DNA from: Stenotrophomonas sp. BIO128-Bstrain | GTDB taxonomy: Bacteria > Pseudomonadota > Gammaproteobacteria > Xanthomonadales > Xanthomonadaceae | DNA length: 64,000 nucleotides | Direction: 5' to 3' | NCBI RefSeq assembly: GCF_030128875.1 | Contig: NZ_CP124620.1 | Location: 4,324,501 to 4,388,500, forward strand | Shown: in pieces, positions 29,091-37,705 of the stretch | Layout: every line of letters begins with the position of its first letter | How positions within the stretch are numbered: the stretch's first letter is position 1 | Made by a program: the position numbers and the translations under genes | The notes under the pieces: generated by a model | The model's input: the letters and a program-made list of their open reading frames with translations, nothing else | Told to the model about the DNA's origin: nothing | Databases searched by the model: none

Positions 29091-30434
29091 ATGACCAACG
29101 CGCGTTCCGGCAAGCCTGCAGGCCCCTACACCGCCCACACCGCCCCCGGCGTCCCCACGCGCGTGCTGGCCGCGCGCGTCCTGGCCCAGGTGATCGGCCG
29201 TGGCCGCTCGCTGAAGGCCGAACTGGCCACCGCCCTGCCAACCCTGGACGACAGCCGCGACCGCGCGCTGCTCGAGGCGCTGTGCTTTGCCGTGCTGCGC
29301 CGCCGTGCCGCCTACGATGCCGCGCTGGCGCAGTGGATGCCGCGCCCGCTGAGCGTGCGCGAGGACGAGCTGCGTGCGCTGCTGCTGGTCGGCTTCGCCC
29401 AGCTCGACGCGCTGGAGCTGCCCGCCCACGCCGCGCTCTCGGCCACGGTGGACGCCGCCCGCGCGATGGGCCGTGACCGTCAGGCCGGCATGGTCAATGC
29501 GCTGCTGCGCCGTGCCCAGCGCGAAGGCATTCCGCCGCTGCCGCCGCGCGATGCCTTCCCGCTGTGGATGGCCGAAAAGATCGAACAGGATTGGCCGGAC
29601 GAGGCCGAGGCGGTGTTCAGCGCCAGCCTGCAGGCCGCGCCGCTGTGGCTGCGGGTCAACCGCCAGCACGGCAGCCGCGAGGCGATGCTGCAGCAGATGG
29701 AAGCCGCCGGCATCGCTGCCGAAGCCTCCAGCATCGGTGCCGATGCGATCCGCCTGCCGGTGCCGGTCGCGGTCACTGCGCTGCCCGGCTTCGCAGAGGG
29801 CGCGCTGTCGGTGCAGGATCTGTCTGCCCAGCAGGTGGCCGATGCGCTGGTGCCGCGCCCGGGCGCGCGCGTACTTGATGCCTGCGCCGCACCGGGCGGC
29901 AAGTCCGCGCACCTGCTCGAGCGCGATCCGACCCTGCACCTGCTGGCGTTGGACATCGATGCGCGCCGGCTCAAGCGCATCAGCGAAACGTTCGCACGCA
30001 CCGGCGTGGGCCAGAACGCGAAGGTGCTGGCCGGTGACGCGACCGATCCGGCCAGCTGGTGGGATGGGCAGTTGTTCGACACCATCCTGCTCGACGCCCC
30101 GTGTTCGGCCACCGGCATCATCCGCCGGCAGCCGGACGTGCTGGTGCACCGCCGGCCGACCGACATCGACGCCCTGATCGCGCTGCAGGCACGCCTGCTG
30201 GATGCGTGCTGGACGATGCTCGCTCCCGGCGGAACCCTGCTGTATGCGACATGCTCGATCCTGCGCGATGAAAATCAGTTCCAGGTCGAAGCGTTCCTGC
30301 AGCGCACGCGTGGCGCGGGCTTCCTGCCGCTGGGTGAGGCGTATGGCCACGATTCCTGGGCCGGGCGCCAGCGCCTGCCGGGTGAGGACGGTGCTGACGG
30401 CTTCTTCTATGCGCGTCTGCTAAAGAAGGGTTGA
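29091..30434 (+). CDS. rsmB: 16S rRNA m5C967 methyltransferase RsmB
   Basis: A 447-residue enzyme. The N-terminal NusB-like RNA-binding domain covers about residues 20-165 ([19 protein letters not shown] ... [15 protein letters not shown]). The SAM-dependent methyltransferase domain has motif [17 protein letters not shown]. The two catalytic Cys are in [17 protein letters not shown] (motif IV) and [11 protein letters not shown] (motif VI). It starts one base after the fmt stop, so the two are co-transcribed. The fmt-rsmB order is standard in Proteobacteria. Confidence 0.95.
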   Translation: MTNARSGKPAGPYTAHTAPGVPTRVLAARVLAQVIGRGRSLKAELATALPTLDDSRDRALLEALCFAVLRRRAAYDAALAQWMPRPLSVREDELRALLLVGFAQLDALELPAHAALSATVDAARAMGRDRQAGMVNALLRRAQREGIPPLPPRDAFPLWMAEKIEQDWPDEAEAVFSASLQAAPLWLRVNRQHGSREAMLQQMEAAGIAAEASSIGADAIRLPVPVAVTALPGFAEGALSVQDLSAQQVADALVPRPGARVLDACAAPGGKSAHLLERDPTLHLLALDIDARRLKRISETFARTGVGQNAKVLAGDATDPASWWDGQLFDTILLDAPCSATGIIRRQPDVLVHRRPTDIDALIALQARLLDACWTMLAPGGTLLYATCSILRDENQFQVEAFLQRTRGAGFLPLGEAYGHDSWAGRQRLPGEDGADGFFYARLLKKG

Positions 30435-30460
30435 ACCGAACCCGGCTAGAATCCCGCCCC

Positions 30461-32182
30461 ATGCTTAACCACCGCGCATCCCGAGAGTTCTGGCTGCTTG
30501 CCCTGATGGCCCTGCTCGTTCTGGGGGCCGGCCTGGGCATGCGTGATCCCTGGCCATCCGACGAACCCCGCTTCGCGCTGGTCGCCAAGCAGATGGTGGA
30601 CAGCGGCGACTGGCTGTTCCCGCACCGGGGCACCGAGCTGTATTCGGACAAGCCACCGATGCTGATGTGGTCGCAGGCTGCGCTGTATTCGCTGATCGGT
30701 GATTGGCGCGTGGCGTTCCTGCTGCCCTCGCTGCTGGCCGCGCTGGGTACTCTGGCCTGTGTCTACGACCTTGGCCGCCGGCTGTGGACGCGGCGGGTCG
30801 GTCTGTATGCCGCCTGGGCGCTGCTGTTCGCGCTGCACTTCACCTTCCAGTCCAAGAAGGCCCAGATCGACCCGCTGGTGGTGTTCTTCATCACCTTGGC
30901 CAACTACGGCCTGCTGCGCCATCTGCTCAGTGGCCCTGCGTGGCGCTGGTGGTGGCTGGGCTGGTTCGCCGCCGGGCTCGGGGTGATCACCAAGGGCGTG
31001 GGCGTGATTGCACTGCTGATGATCCTTCCGGCGGCGGTGGCCTCCGTACTCGGCTGGCCGCGGGTCAAGCTGCACTGCCGCGACTGGCGTTTCTGGCTCG
31101 GCCCGCTGGCGTTCGTGCTGGCGATCGCGCTGTGGCTGGTGCCGATGGTGGTGACCGCGCTGGGCAGTGGCTCGGCCGAGTACCGGGCCTACCTGGACGA
31201 CATCCTGTTCCGGCAGACCGCCAAACGCTATGCCCAGTCCTGGGATCACCACCAGCCGTGGTGGTACTTCCTGGGCACGATGCCCTCGATGTGGATCCCC
31301 GGCTTCCTGGCGATTCCGTGGGCGATCCCGGCCTGGCGCCGGCGCCTGCAGCGGCGCGATGCGCGCTACCTGCTGCCGCTGGTGTGGTGGCTGTTGATCG
31401 TGCTGTTCTTCTCGATCCCCAACGGCAAGCGCGACGTCTACATCCTGCCGGCGCTGCCGATGTTCTGCCTGGCGCTGGCACCGCTGCTGCCGGGGCTGCT
31501 GCGCAAGCGTGCGTTCCAGTGGCTGCTGGGCGGCTTCGTGGCCCTGCTGGCGGCCGGCCTGCTCGGCATCGGCATGTCCATGCTGGTCGGGCAGCCGGGC
31601 TTCGAACGCAAACTGATCCTCGACCGTGGCATCGATACCGCGGTGACCTCCGGCCTGGGCTGGGTCGCGGTCGCACTCGGCTGCTGGGCCGTGCTCACCC
31701 TGTGCATCGCCGGCGTGCGCCGCTTCCACCTGGCCGTGGTGGCGACGCTGACCATGGCCTGGGTCGCATTCGGGCTGATCGGCTACCCGCTGTTCAACGA
31801 CTCCAGTTCCGCCCGCGGCCTGATGCAGCAGGTCGGCCAGCGCATCGGTCCAGACGCCGAACTGGGCCTGGTCGCCTGGAAAGAGCAGAATCTGCTGATG
31901 GCCGACCGGGACGCCGCTACCTTCGGTTTCAACCGACGCTGGGACCGGCAGCTGGGCGATGGCGTCGCCTGGCAGGCGGCACGTCCGCAGCAGCGTTGGT
32001 TGCTGGTGCAGGAGGACGCACTGCTGGCCTGTGTGGACCGCACCAGCGCCGAGCTGGCCGGGGTCGCCAACCGCCGGCGTTGGTGGTTGGTAAGGCCCGG
32101 TGACATCCATGGCCCCTGCGTGGCCAGCGCCGAAGAGCAGGAGCGCGAACGCGCGCTGCACCGGATCGATGGCGATGAGTGA
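30461..32182 (+). CDS. Glycosyltransferase family 39 (ArnT/PMT-like) membrane protein
   Basis: A 573-residue integral membrane protein with about 12 hydrophobic helices. The first periplasmic loop has DPWPSDEPRFALVAKQM, containing the conserved Asp-Glu pair of the GT-C fold PMT/ArnT family, and GTELYSDKPPMLMWSQ follows. A C-terminal non-membrane part of about 150 residues is presumably periplasmic. ArnT-like enzymes use lipid-linked sugars (for example undecaprenyl-phosphate sugars) to modify lipid A or glycans; donor and acceptor here are unknown. It starts 26 bp after rsmB and begins the glycan group. Confidence 0.85.
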   Translation: MLNHRASREFWLLALMALLVLGAGLGMRDPWPSDEPRFALVAKQMVDSGDWLFPHRGTELYSDKPPMLMWSQAALYSLIGDWRVAFLLPSLLAALGTLACVYDLGRRLWTRRVGLYAAWALLFALHFTFQSKKAQIDPLVVFFITLANYGLLRHLLSGPAWRWWWLGWFAAGLGVITKGVGVIALLMILPAAVASVLGWPRVKLHCRDWRFWLGPLAFVLAIALWLVPMVVTALGSGSAEYRAYLDDILFRQTAKRYAQSWDHHQPWWYFLGTMPSMWIPGFLAIPWAIPAWRRRLQRRDARYLLPLVWWLLIVLFFSIPNGKRDVYILPALPMFCLALAPLLPGLLRKRAFQWLLGGFVALLAAGLLGIGMSMLVGQPGFERKLILDRGIDTAVTSGLGWVAVALGCWAVLTLCIAGVRRFHLAVVATLTMAWVAFGLIGYPLFNDSSSARGLMQQVGQRIGPDAELGLVAWKEQNLLMADRDAATFGFNRRWDRQLGDGVAWQAARPQQRWLLVQEDALLACVDRTSAELAGVANRRRWWLVRPGDIHGPCVASAEEQERERALHRIDGDE

Positions 32183-32293
32183 GGTCTGCACTGCTGGCGG
32201 CCTGCTCGGGCCGGAACCGCAGGACCGTGGGCGCCGGTCGCGTCCAGTGCAGTCACGGGCCTGCGTGCCTGCGTGTGGCGATCGAGGTTGGCA

Positions 32294-33601
32294 ATGACGT
32301 TTTCCCGTGGATCCGAGCCGGCCACGCCTGTTTCCCTGCCGCCGCTGCAGGGGCGTGCCGGCGTGGCGCACTGGATCGCCACCGTGGGCCTGTTCTGCAT
32401 GCCCGCCCTGGTGCTGACCCTGCCGCAGAATCTGCTGCCCTACGGCATCCTTCTGCTGCTGAGCACGCTGCTGGCGCCGGACTATCTGTGGCGCGCACGT
32501 GGCCTGGCCGGGCGGCCGGTGAAAGTGCTGGCCTGGCTGGTGGTGGCCGCAATCGCCTTCGCGCTGCTCTCGATCCATCTGTTCGAGCAGGGGCTGCGCG
32601 ATATCGACAACCGGTCGCGGTTCGTCGTGATCCCGTGGATCGCCTTGTGGGTGTGTGCCTTGCGGCCGGATATCCGCTGGCTGTGGGCAGGCGCCCTGGC
32701 CGGCCTGCTCGGCACGATGGTGCTGTCGATCCTGCAGGTGGCCGGGGGCGCGCCGCGTGCCGACCTGAGCACCAATGCGATCGTGCTGGCCGACATCGTG
32801 CTGGTGCTGATGGTGCTGCTGGTCTTCTGCCGGCCACACCAGCGCTGGACCTGGGTGATCGTGGGCATGGTCGCCGGCTGCGTGACCATCGTGCTCAGCG
32901 GCAGCCGCGGGGTCTGGCTGGCGCTGCTGGCGCTGCTGGTGGTGATGGCGATGAGCCTGCGCTGGCGCACCGGGCGTGCGCGCCTGGGCGTGCTGCTGGC
33001 ACTGGTGGCGATCGCCGGCACCTTGACCCTGACCATCCCGAGCCTGCGCGAGCAGGTCCGCCTGACCGAGCTCAAGCACGACGTGGTGCGGATGGAGCGC
33101 GGCGACAGCGACTCGTCCGCCGGAGCGCGCGTGGAGCGGCTGCAGGTGGCCTATGAAACCTTCCTCGACCATCCCCTGACGGGGGTGGGCATCGGCCATT
33201 TCGACAGCGCCATGCAGCGCCTGCCGGTGTGCCGGGATGATCCGAGTGAGCAGCGCTGCCACCTGGGCCATGCGCACAACGATCTGGCCGAATGGGCCGC
33301 GACCCAGGGCGCCCCGGGCCTGCTGTTGCTGCTGGCGATCTATGGCGTGCCGCTGTGGGTGTTCACCGGTCTGCACCGGCGCAGCGGCGAGCAGACCTTC
33401 CGTGGCCCGGCCGCCGCCGGGATCATGGTGGTGGTGACCTATGTGCTGTGCGGGATCACCCAGTCGATGTTCGCGCACCAGATCACGGCCAGCTTCTACG
33501 TCACCATCGTCGGCCTGCTGGCCGGGTTGTCGATCGTCCAGGGCAATACCCGGCGCCTGGCGTTGGCGCGGGCCCAGGCCCAGGCTCAGGCGTCGGGCTG
33601 A
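32294..33601 (+). CDS. O-antigen ligase/polymerase family membrane protein
   Basis: A 435-residue protein with about 10-12 transmembrane helices and the Wzy_C-type signature: an Arg-rich loop GSRGVWLALLALL, then a periplasmic loop with LGHAHNDLAEWAATQGAPGLLLLL. Catalytic His and Arg positions of WaaL-type ligases fall in these segments. It could ligate O-antigen to lipid A-core, or polymerise another glycan. The ATG at 32294 follows GAGGTTGGCA; an in-frame GTG 7 codons upstream exists. The 3' end overlaps the convergent GT2 gene by 16 bp. Confidence 0.87.
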   Translation: MTFSRGSEPATPVSLPPLQGRAGVAHWIATVGLFCMPALVLTLPQNLLPYGILLLLSTLLAPDYLWRARGLAGRPVKVLAWLVVAAIAFALLSIHLFEQGLRDIDNRSRFVVIPWIALWVCALRPDIRWLWAGALAGLLGTMVLSILQVAGGAPRADLSTNAIVLADIVLVLMVLLVFCRPHQRWTWVIVGMVAGCVTIVLSGSRGVWLALLALLVVMAMSLRWRTGRARLGVLLALVAIAGTLTLTIPSLREQVRLTELKHDVVRMERGDSDSSAGARVERLQVAYETFLDHPLTGVGIGHFDSAMQRLPVCRDDPSEQRCHLGHAHNDLAEWAATQGAPGLLLLLAIYGVPLWVFTGLHRRSGEQTFRGPAAAGIMVVVTYVLCGITQSMFAHQITASFYVTIVGLLAGLSIVQGNTRRLALARAQAQAQASG

Positions 33602-34404
33602 TTCCGCGGCGGGTCGGTGACCGGCTGCCCGTTCTGCAGCATCCACAGCATGATGGTCTTCTGGCGCACGTAGTTGGCGCGCACATAGGCGTAGACCAGC
33701 CCGTGCCAGCCATCGCGGAAGCCGCCGCGCAGCAGCAGCCCGCGCCAGAACCGCCACGCCGGCGCCAGGATCAGCTTGGGCAGGGTGGCGCGCTTGCCCC
33801 GCGCGAACTCGTGCTCGGCCATCATCCGCGCGTAGCGCTGGGTCTTGAGCAGCTGCTGTTCCAGCGAGCGGTAGGGGTAATGGATCAGATCACCACGCAG
33901 GGTGCCCACCGCGCCATCCACGCTGGCCGCCTCATGGATCTCGCGCTTGCCGCGCCAGCCGCCATGGCGGCGGTCGAACAGGCGCAGGACCCGGTCCGGG
34001 TAGGCATTGCCATGCTTCAGGAACTTGCCGAAATACGCGGACAACCGCGCGAAACGGTAGCCGTGGTGGCCGGCGAAGCCGGCAGCCTGCGCGGTCAGGA
34101 TCGCCTCGCGCAGGGCGTCGCTGATGCGCTCGTCGGCATCCAGGCACAGCACCCAGTCGTGGGTGGCCTGCTCGACGCAGAACGCCTTCTGGCTGCGGAA
34201 CCCATCGAACCGGCGCTGCAGCGCCCGCGCCCCGGCCGCCGTCGCGATCGCCACCGTGGCGTCGGTCGATTGCGAGTCCACCACGACGATCTCGTCGCAG
34301 AAGGCCAATGAGGCCAGACAGTCGCCGATGCGGTCGGCTTCATTGAACGCGATAATGCAGGCCGAAATGCGAGGCCGTTCAGTGGGAGCGGTCGAGGAGG
34401 ACAT
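33586..34404 (-). CDS. Glycosyltransferase family 2 (WaaE/KdtX-like)
   Basis: A 272-residue cytosolic GT-A enzyme starting MSSSTAPTERPRISACIIAFN. Motifs: IIAFNEADRIGDCLASL, EIVVVDSQSTDATVAIA, the DxD-like LCLDADERISDALR, and a middle KREIHEAASVDG region. It resembles the KdtX/WaaE branch that adds sugars to the LPS inner core; the exact acceptor is unknown. Its start codon shares two bases with the divergent CDP-glycerol transferase gene, so both regulatory regions lie inside each other's coding sequence. Its 3' end overlaps the convergent ligase gene by 16 bp. Confidence 0.87.
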   Translation of the reverse strand: MSSSTAPTERPRISACIIAFNEADRIGDCLASLAFCDEIVVVDSQSTDATVAIATAAGARALQRRFDGFRSQKAFCVEQATHDWVLCLDADERISDALREAILTAQAAGFAGHHGYRFARLSAYFGKFLKHGNAYPDRVLRLFDRRHGGWRGKREIHEAASVDGAVGTLRGDLIHYPYRSLEQQLLKTQRYARMMAEHEFARGKRATLPKLILAPAWRFWRGLLLRGGFRDGWHGLVYAYVRANYVRQKTIMLWMLQNGQPVTDPPRNQPDA

Positions 34405-35461
34405 GATGGCCGAGTACCTGCTGTTTGCGACGGAGCGTTATGCGCTGCCCATTCTCGCCCCTCTGGCGCAGGCGTTGCACGCATCCGGTCAATCGGTGTC
34501 GGCCTGGTTCGCCGATGGCGCCGCCGGCGCATCGCTGCCCGGCGTGCCCAACGTCGGCCTGAAAGAGGCGCTGGCGCTGCGCCCACGTGCGGTGTTCAGT
34601 GCCGCCAACTGGGTGCCGCCGTTCATCGCCGGGGCCAAGGTGCAGGTGTTCCACGGTTTCAACGTGCAGAAGCGCGACAGCGCCCGTGGCCACTTCCGGG
34701 TGCGGGGACTGTTCGATCTGTACTGCACCCAGGGCCCGGCCACGACCGCCCCGTTCCGCGAGCTGGCCGCGCGCGAGGGCCACTTCGCCGTGGCCGAGAC
34801 CGGCTGGCCCAAGCTGGACCCGCTGTTCCGCGATGACGGCGGCCTGAGCGCGGGATTGCGCGTGCCGGCCCAGGGCCGCCCGGTGATCCTGTTCGGTTCG
34901 ACCTTCACCGAGCGCTTGAGCGCGGCGCCACACCTGTACGACCAGATCGCGGCCGACATCGCCCGCGGCGATCACTACTGGCTGCTGACCCTGCACCCCA
35001 AGTGCGCGCCGGAGCTGTTCGATCGCTACCGCGCGCTGGCTGGCCCGCATGCGCGCTTCATCGAGCCCGAACAGGTGATGGCCGCGCAGCGCGCCGCCGA
35101 TGTGCTGGTCTCGGACACCTCCTCGATCGTGTCCGAGTTCATCGTGCAGCACAAACCCGTGGTCACCTTCCGCAACCGGGTGCCGCAGCCACACATGATC
35201 GATTTCGACGACGCCACGCAGCTGCCCGCGATGCTGGCCCAGGCGTTGGATCCGGCGCCGGCGTTGATGGCCGAGATCCGGCGCTACGCCGATACCATCC
35301 ACCCGTTCCGCGATGGCTATTCCTCCGAGCGGGTGATCGCCGCGACCGAGGATTTCCTGTCCGGCGAACTCGGCACGCTCAAGCGCAAACCGTTCGGTGC
35401 GTGGACGCGCGGCCTGCAGATCCGCAGGGATCTCGGGTATTGGGGACCGGCCAAGCGCTGA
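34403..35461 (+). CDS. CDP-glycerol glycerophosphotransferase family protein
   Basis: A 352-residue GT-B-like protein starting MMAEYLLFATERYALPILAP. Family motifs: VFHGFNVQKRDSARGHF, LFGSTFTERLSAAPH, LLTLHPKCAPELFDR and SDTSSIVSEFIVQHKPVVT, the substrate-phosphate binding end of TagB/TagF-type enzymes. Those build polyglycerol phosphate teichoic acid in Gram-positives. In a Gram-negative, adding glycerol phosphate (or ribitol phosphate) to an LPS or capsule sugar is the likely role, as inference from the neighbouring glycan genes. The start follows GAGGAGG at 34394-34400. ATG codons at 34403 and 34406 are both possible. Confidence 0.87.
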   Translation: MMAEYLLFATERYALPILAPLAQALHASGQSVSAWFADGAAGASLPGVPNVGLKEALALRPRAVFSAANWVPPFIAGAKVQVFHGFNVQKRDSARGHFRVRGLFDLYCTQGPATTAPFRELAAREGHFAVAETGWPKLDPLFRDDGGLSAGLRVPAQGRPVILFGSTFTERLSAAPHLYDQIAADIARGDHYWLLTLHPKCAPELFDRYRALAGPHARFIEPEQVMAAQRAADVLVSDTSSIVSEFIVQHKPVVTFRNRVPQPHMIDFDDATQLPAMLAQALDPAPALMAEIRRYADTIHPFRDGYSSERVIAATEDFLSGELGTLKRKPFGAWTRGLQIRRDLGYWGPAKR

Positions 35462-35532
35462 AGCATCCTTGGCGATGCCGGTCGGGTTAGGGCGAGCCGG
35501 CGAGCAGCCGACAGCACCGGGATGCACCCCCT

Positions 35533-35585
35533 GCGTGGACGGTGTTCATCCGGTCGGTCCACGCCGTGCGTGGAGGCTCGTCTAC
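35533..35585 (-). repeat. REP-like hairpin element headed by GTAG at the end of the PH-domain gene
   Basis: On the minus strand, GTAG (35585-35582) precedes a perfect 7-bp hairpin TCCACGC / GCGTGGA (35558-35574, loop CGT). A wider GCGTGGAC (35533-35540) can also pair with GTCCACGC (35557-35564). The TAG of the head is the stop codon of the 505-residue PH-domain protein. This resembles the GTAG-headed REP subfamilies of Stenotrophomonas. Confidence 0.55.
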
Positions 35586-37099
35586 CAGCGCAGGCGGCGC
35601 TTGGCCAACGCCCGGCCCAGCTGCTCGTACACCGCGCGTGCTTCGGCCTCCGGCAGGTACTGCAGCACCAGCGGCGTGCCCATGCCCGCGCCGGCGGTAT
35701 CCAGCCACACGCTGGCCGTGCCCAGCCGGCGGTCCAGCGGCGAGCGGGTCAGACGCAGCGCCTGCAGCTTGTCCAGCTCTGCAAAGCGCCACCAGCGCTG
35801 CCACCAGCCGCCACGCACGGCCACGTAGTCGTCATCCAGGTGATAGCCGATGCGGTCCATCTGCCGGTGCGCGCGGAATGCCGACCACGGCAACCACAGC
35901 AGCAACAGCGCGCCCCACGGACCGCCGTACCAGATCGCGCCCGCGCTCAGCAGCGGAACCACGCACAGCGCGCCCAGGCACAGCCGCCACCAGCCGCGCC
36001 TCTGAACCGGCTGCCAGCGCGCCGGCGGCCACTGCAGGTGTGGCAGCAGATGCTGGACCAGCCCATCGCACACGGCCGGCGTCGCCAGCGGCGCGAGTTC
36101 GCGCAGGTCACGCCGCTCGCCTTCGCCGGGGTTGCCGGCCGCGATATCGATGCGCAGTTGGCGGCGCTGGAACCAGCGCTGCAGGGCCGTCTCGCGCAGC
36201 GTCCAGGCCTGGATCCGGCGCCGCGCCACGCTGGTGCGCATCCGCGTCAACAGTCCGCTGGCCACGGTCAGCCGACGCTCGTGCTCACTGAGCCGGAAAC
36301 CGTAATAGCGCAGCAGCGCGAGCACCACCGAGAGCACCCGCAGCAGCACCCAGAAACCGGCCACGGCCAGCACTGCGGCAATCGCCCAGAGCCACATGCC
36401 AGGGTGCAGGTGGCTGGCATAGCCGAAGGCCTGGCGCCCGCCTGCTTCGATCACATCGGACACGCTGCCACGCGGGAACAATTGCAGCATCGCACCCAGC
36501 ACCGCCACCACCACGACCCAGCCGCGGTTGGACAACAGCCCGATGCTGATGACCTCGCCGGGGCCCAGCGCCAGCAGCACGTCCTCGGCAGGCTCGGCAA
36601 GCGCCGCCTCGCCCCCGGCCGCGGCCGGCGCTGCCTGGCCACGCTGGCGGACCAGCCGCTCCAGTGCGAGCGCCTGGTCCAGCTTGAGCACCCGCATTTC
36701 TGCCTCGGGTCGGTTGCCGCCGGCCGATTCCAGCTTCAGCTCGGCCACCCCGAACAGGCGGTGCAACGGGTTCTGGTGCACCACCACGTTGTGGATGCGG
36801 GCGAAGGGAATCTCGCGGCGATTGCGCGCGAACACGCCGCTGCGCACCGTGATTGCCGTCGCCCCGATCCGGTAGCGGTAAGTGAGGTACTGCAGCACCG
36901 AGTACGCCACCAGCACCACCACGGCGATCACCGGGCCGATCGACAACCAGAACTCATCGCGGTCGCCGCGCTGGCCGAACACCACCAGCGCGATCAACGG
37001 CACCAGGCCCTGGCGCAGCTGCATCAGCAGTACGAACAGCCACGACCAGGGATGCAGCCGCTGCTCCGGCGCGGCATCAAGCGGCGGCGGAATACTCAC
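35582..37099 (-). CDS. PH-domain (DUF304) membrane protein, YdbT-like
   Basis: A 505-residue membrane protein with three bPH2 (DUF304) units, each flanked by transmembrane helices. Signs are the repeated YSVLQYLTYRYRIGATAITVRSGVFARNRREIPFARIHN-type motif near residue 65-105, then YYGFRLSEHERRLTVASGLLTR, then IGYHLDDDYVAVRGGWWQRWWRF. The role of YdbT-type proteins is unknown; they are always paired with a smaller YdbS-type protein, as here. The GTG start overlaps the partner's stop (GTGA). The stop codon is part of a REP-type head. Confidence 0.85.
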   Translation of the reverse strand: MSIPPPLDAAPEQRLHPWSWLFVLLMQLRQGLVPLIALVVFGQRGDRDEFWLSIGPVIAVVVLVAYSVLQYLTYRYRIGATAITVRSGVFARNRREIPFARIHNVVVHQNPLHRLFGVAELKLESAGGNRPEAEMRVLKLDQALALERLVRQRGQAAPAAAGGEAALAEPAEDVLLALGPGEVISIGLLSNRGWVVVVAVLGAMLQLFPRGSVSDVIEAGGRQAFGYASHLHPGMWLWAIAAVLAVAGFWVLLRVLSVVLALLRYYGFRLSEHERRLTVASGLLTRMRTSVARRRIQAWTLRETALQRWFQRRQLRIDIAAGNPGEGERRDLRELAPLATPAVCDGLVQHLLPHLQWPPARWQPVQRRGWWRLCLGALCVVPLLSAGAIWYGGPWGALLLLWLPWSAFRAHRQMDRIGYHLDDDYVAVRGGWWQRWWRFAELDKLQALRLTRSPLDRRLGTASVWLDTAGAGMGTPLVLQYLPEAEARAVYEQLGRALAKRRLRW

Positions 37100-37620
37100 A
37101 GGGCGTCGTCGTCCTGGTCCAGCTGGTGCGCCAGGGTATCGCGCAGGCGCTCGGCATCGGCGCTGTCCAGGCCACTGAGTGTGACCGCGCTGAAGCGGCT
37201 GCCGGCGGTATGCACGACCAGCGTGCTCAACCCGGCGCTGCGTTCGATCGGGCCACGCCGCAGATCCAGGTGCTGCACGCGCGAGGTCGGTACGCGGGTT
37301 TCGTTCTGCCAGAGCAGGTCACGGCGCAGCCCGAGCCCTTGGGCATCAAGCCGCCAATAGGTGCGGCGCTGGCGGCGGAAGGCGAGCGCGGCACCGATCA
37401 GTGCGCCCAGCAGCACCACGCCGGCCGCGCCCCACCAGCGCCCCGGCAGATCGAACACCACCCACAGCGCACCGAACGCACCGCCGATCAGCAGCGCGCC
37501 GGCGATCGCGCCACCGAAGGCGGCCAGCGAGGCCGAACGCAGCGGCAGCGGTTGCCAGTCCGGCGCGGCGGGCGACGGCGGCAGGGGCGGCGGCACGGGA
37601 GTGTCGAGGAGATCGGACAA
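37096..37620 (-). CDS. PH-domain (DUF304) membrane protein, YdbS-like
   Basis: A 174-residue protein with a Pro-rich N-terminus, two transmembrane helices (about 30-75, including GGAIAGALLIGGAFGALWVV) and a bPH2 unit: YWRLDAQGLGLRRDLLWQNETRVPTSRVQHLDLRRGPIERSAG, containing the family RVPxxRVQH motif. The only in-frame start near the beginning is a TTG at 37620 (MSDLLDTPVPPP), without a good Shine-Dalgarno, so the exact start is uncertain. It is the first gene of a two-gene operon with the 505-residue PH protein. Confidence 0.83.
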   Translation of the reverse strand: MSDLLDTPVPPPLPPSPAAPDWQPLPLRSASLAAFGGAIAGALLIGGAFGALWVVFDLPGRWWGAAGVVLLGALIGAALAFRRQRRTYWRLDAQGLGLRRDLLWQNETRVPTSRVQHLDLRRGPIERSAGLSTLVVHTAGSRFSAVTLSGLDSADAERLRDTLAHQLDQDDDAL

Positions 37621-37705
37621 GGCAGGGCGCTCGGCTGGAAACGGGCCGGGCGCATGCGTGCAGGTGCAACCGCCCGTGGCGCAGACGGTAGCAGGTTGCC
37701 GTGGG

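Noticed and set aside
30446..33757. 1103-codon minus-strand frame over the GT39 and ligase genes
   Set aside because: Shadow; the plus strand carries membrane proteins with recognisable family motifs.
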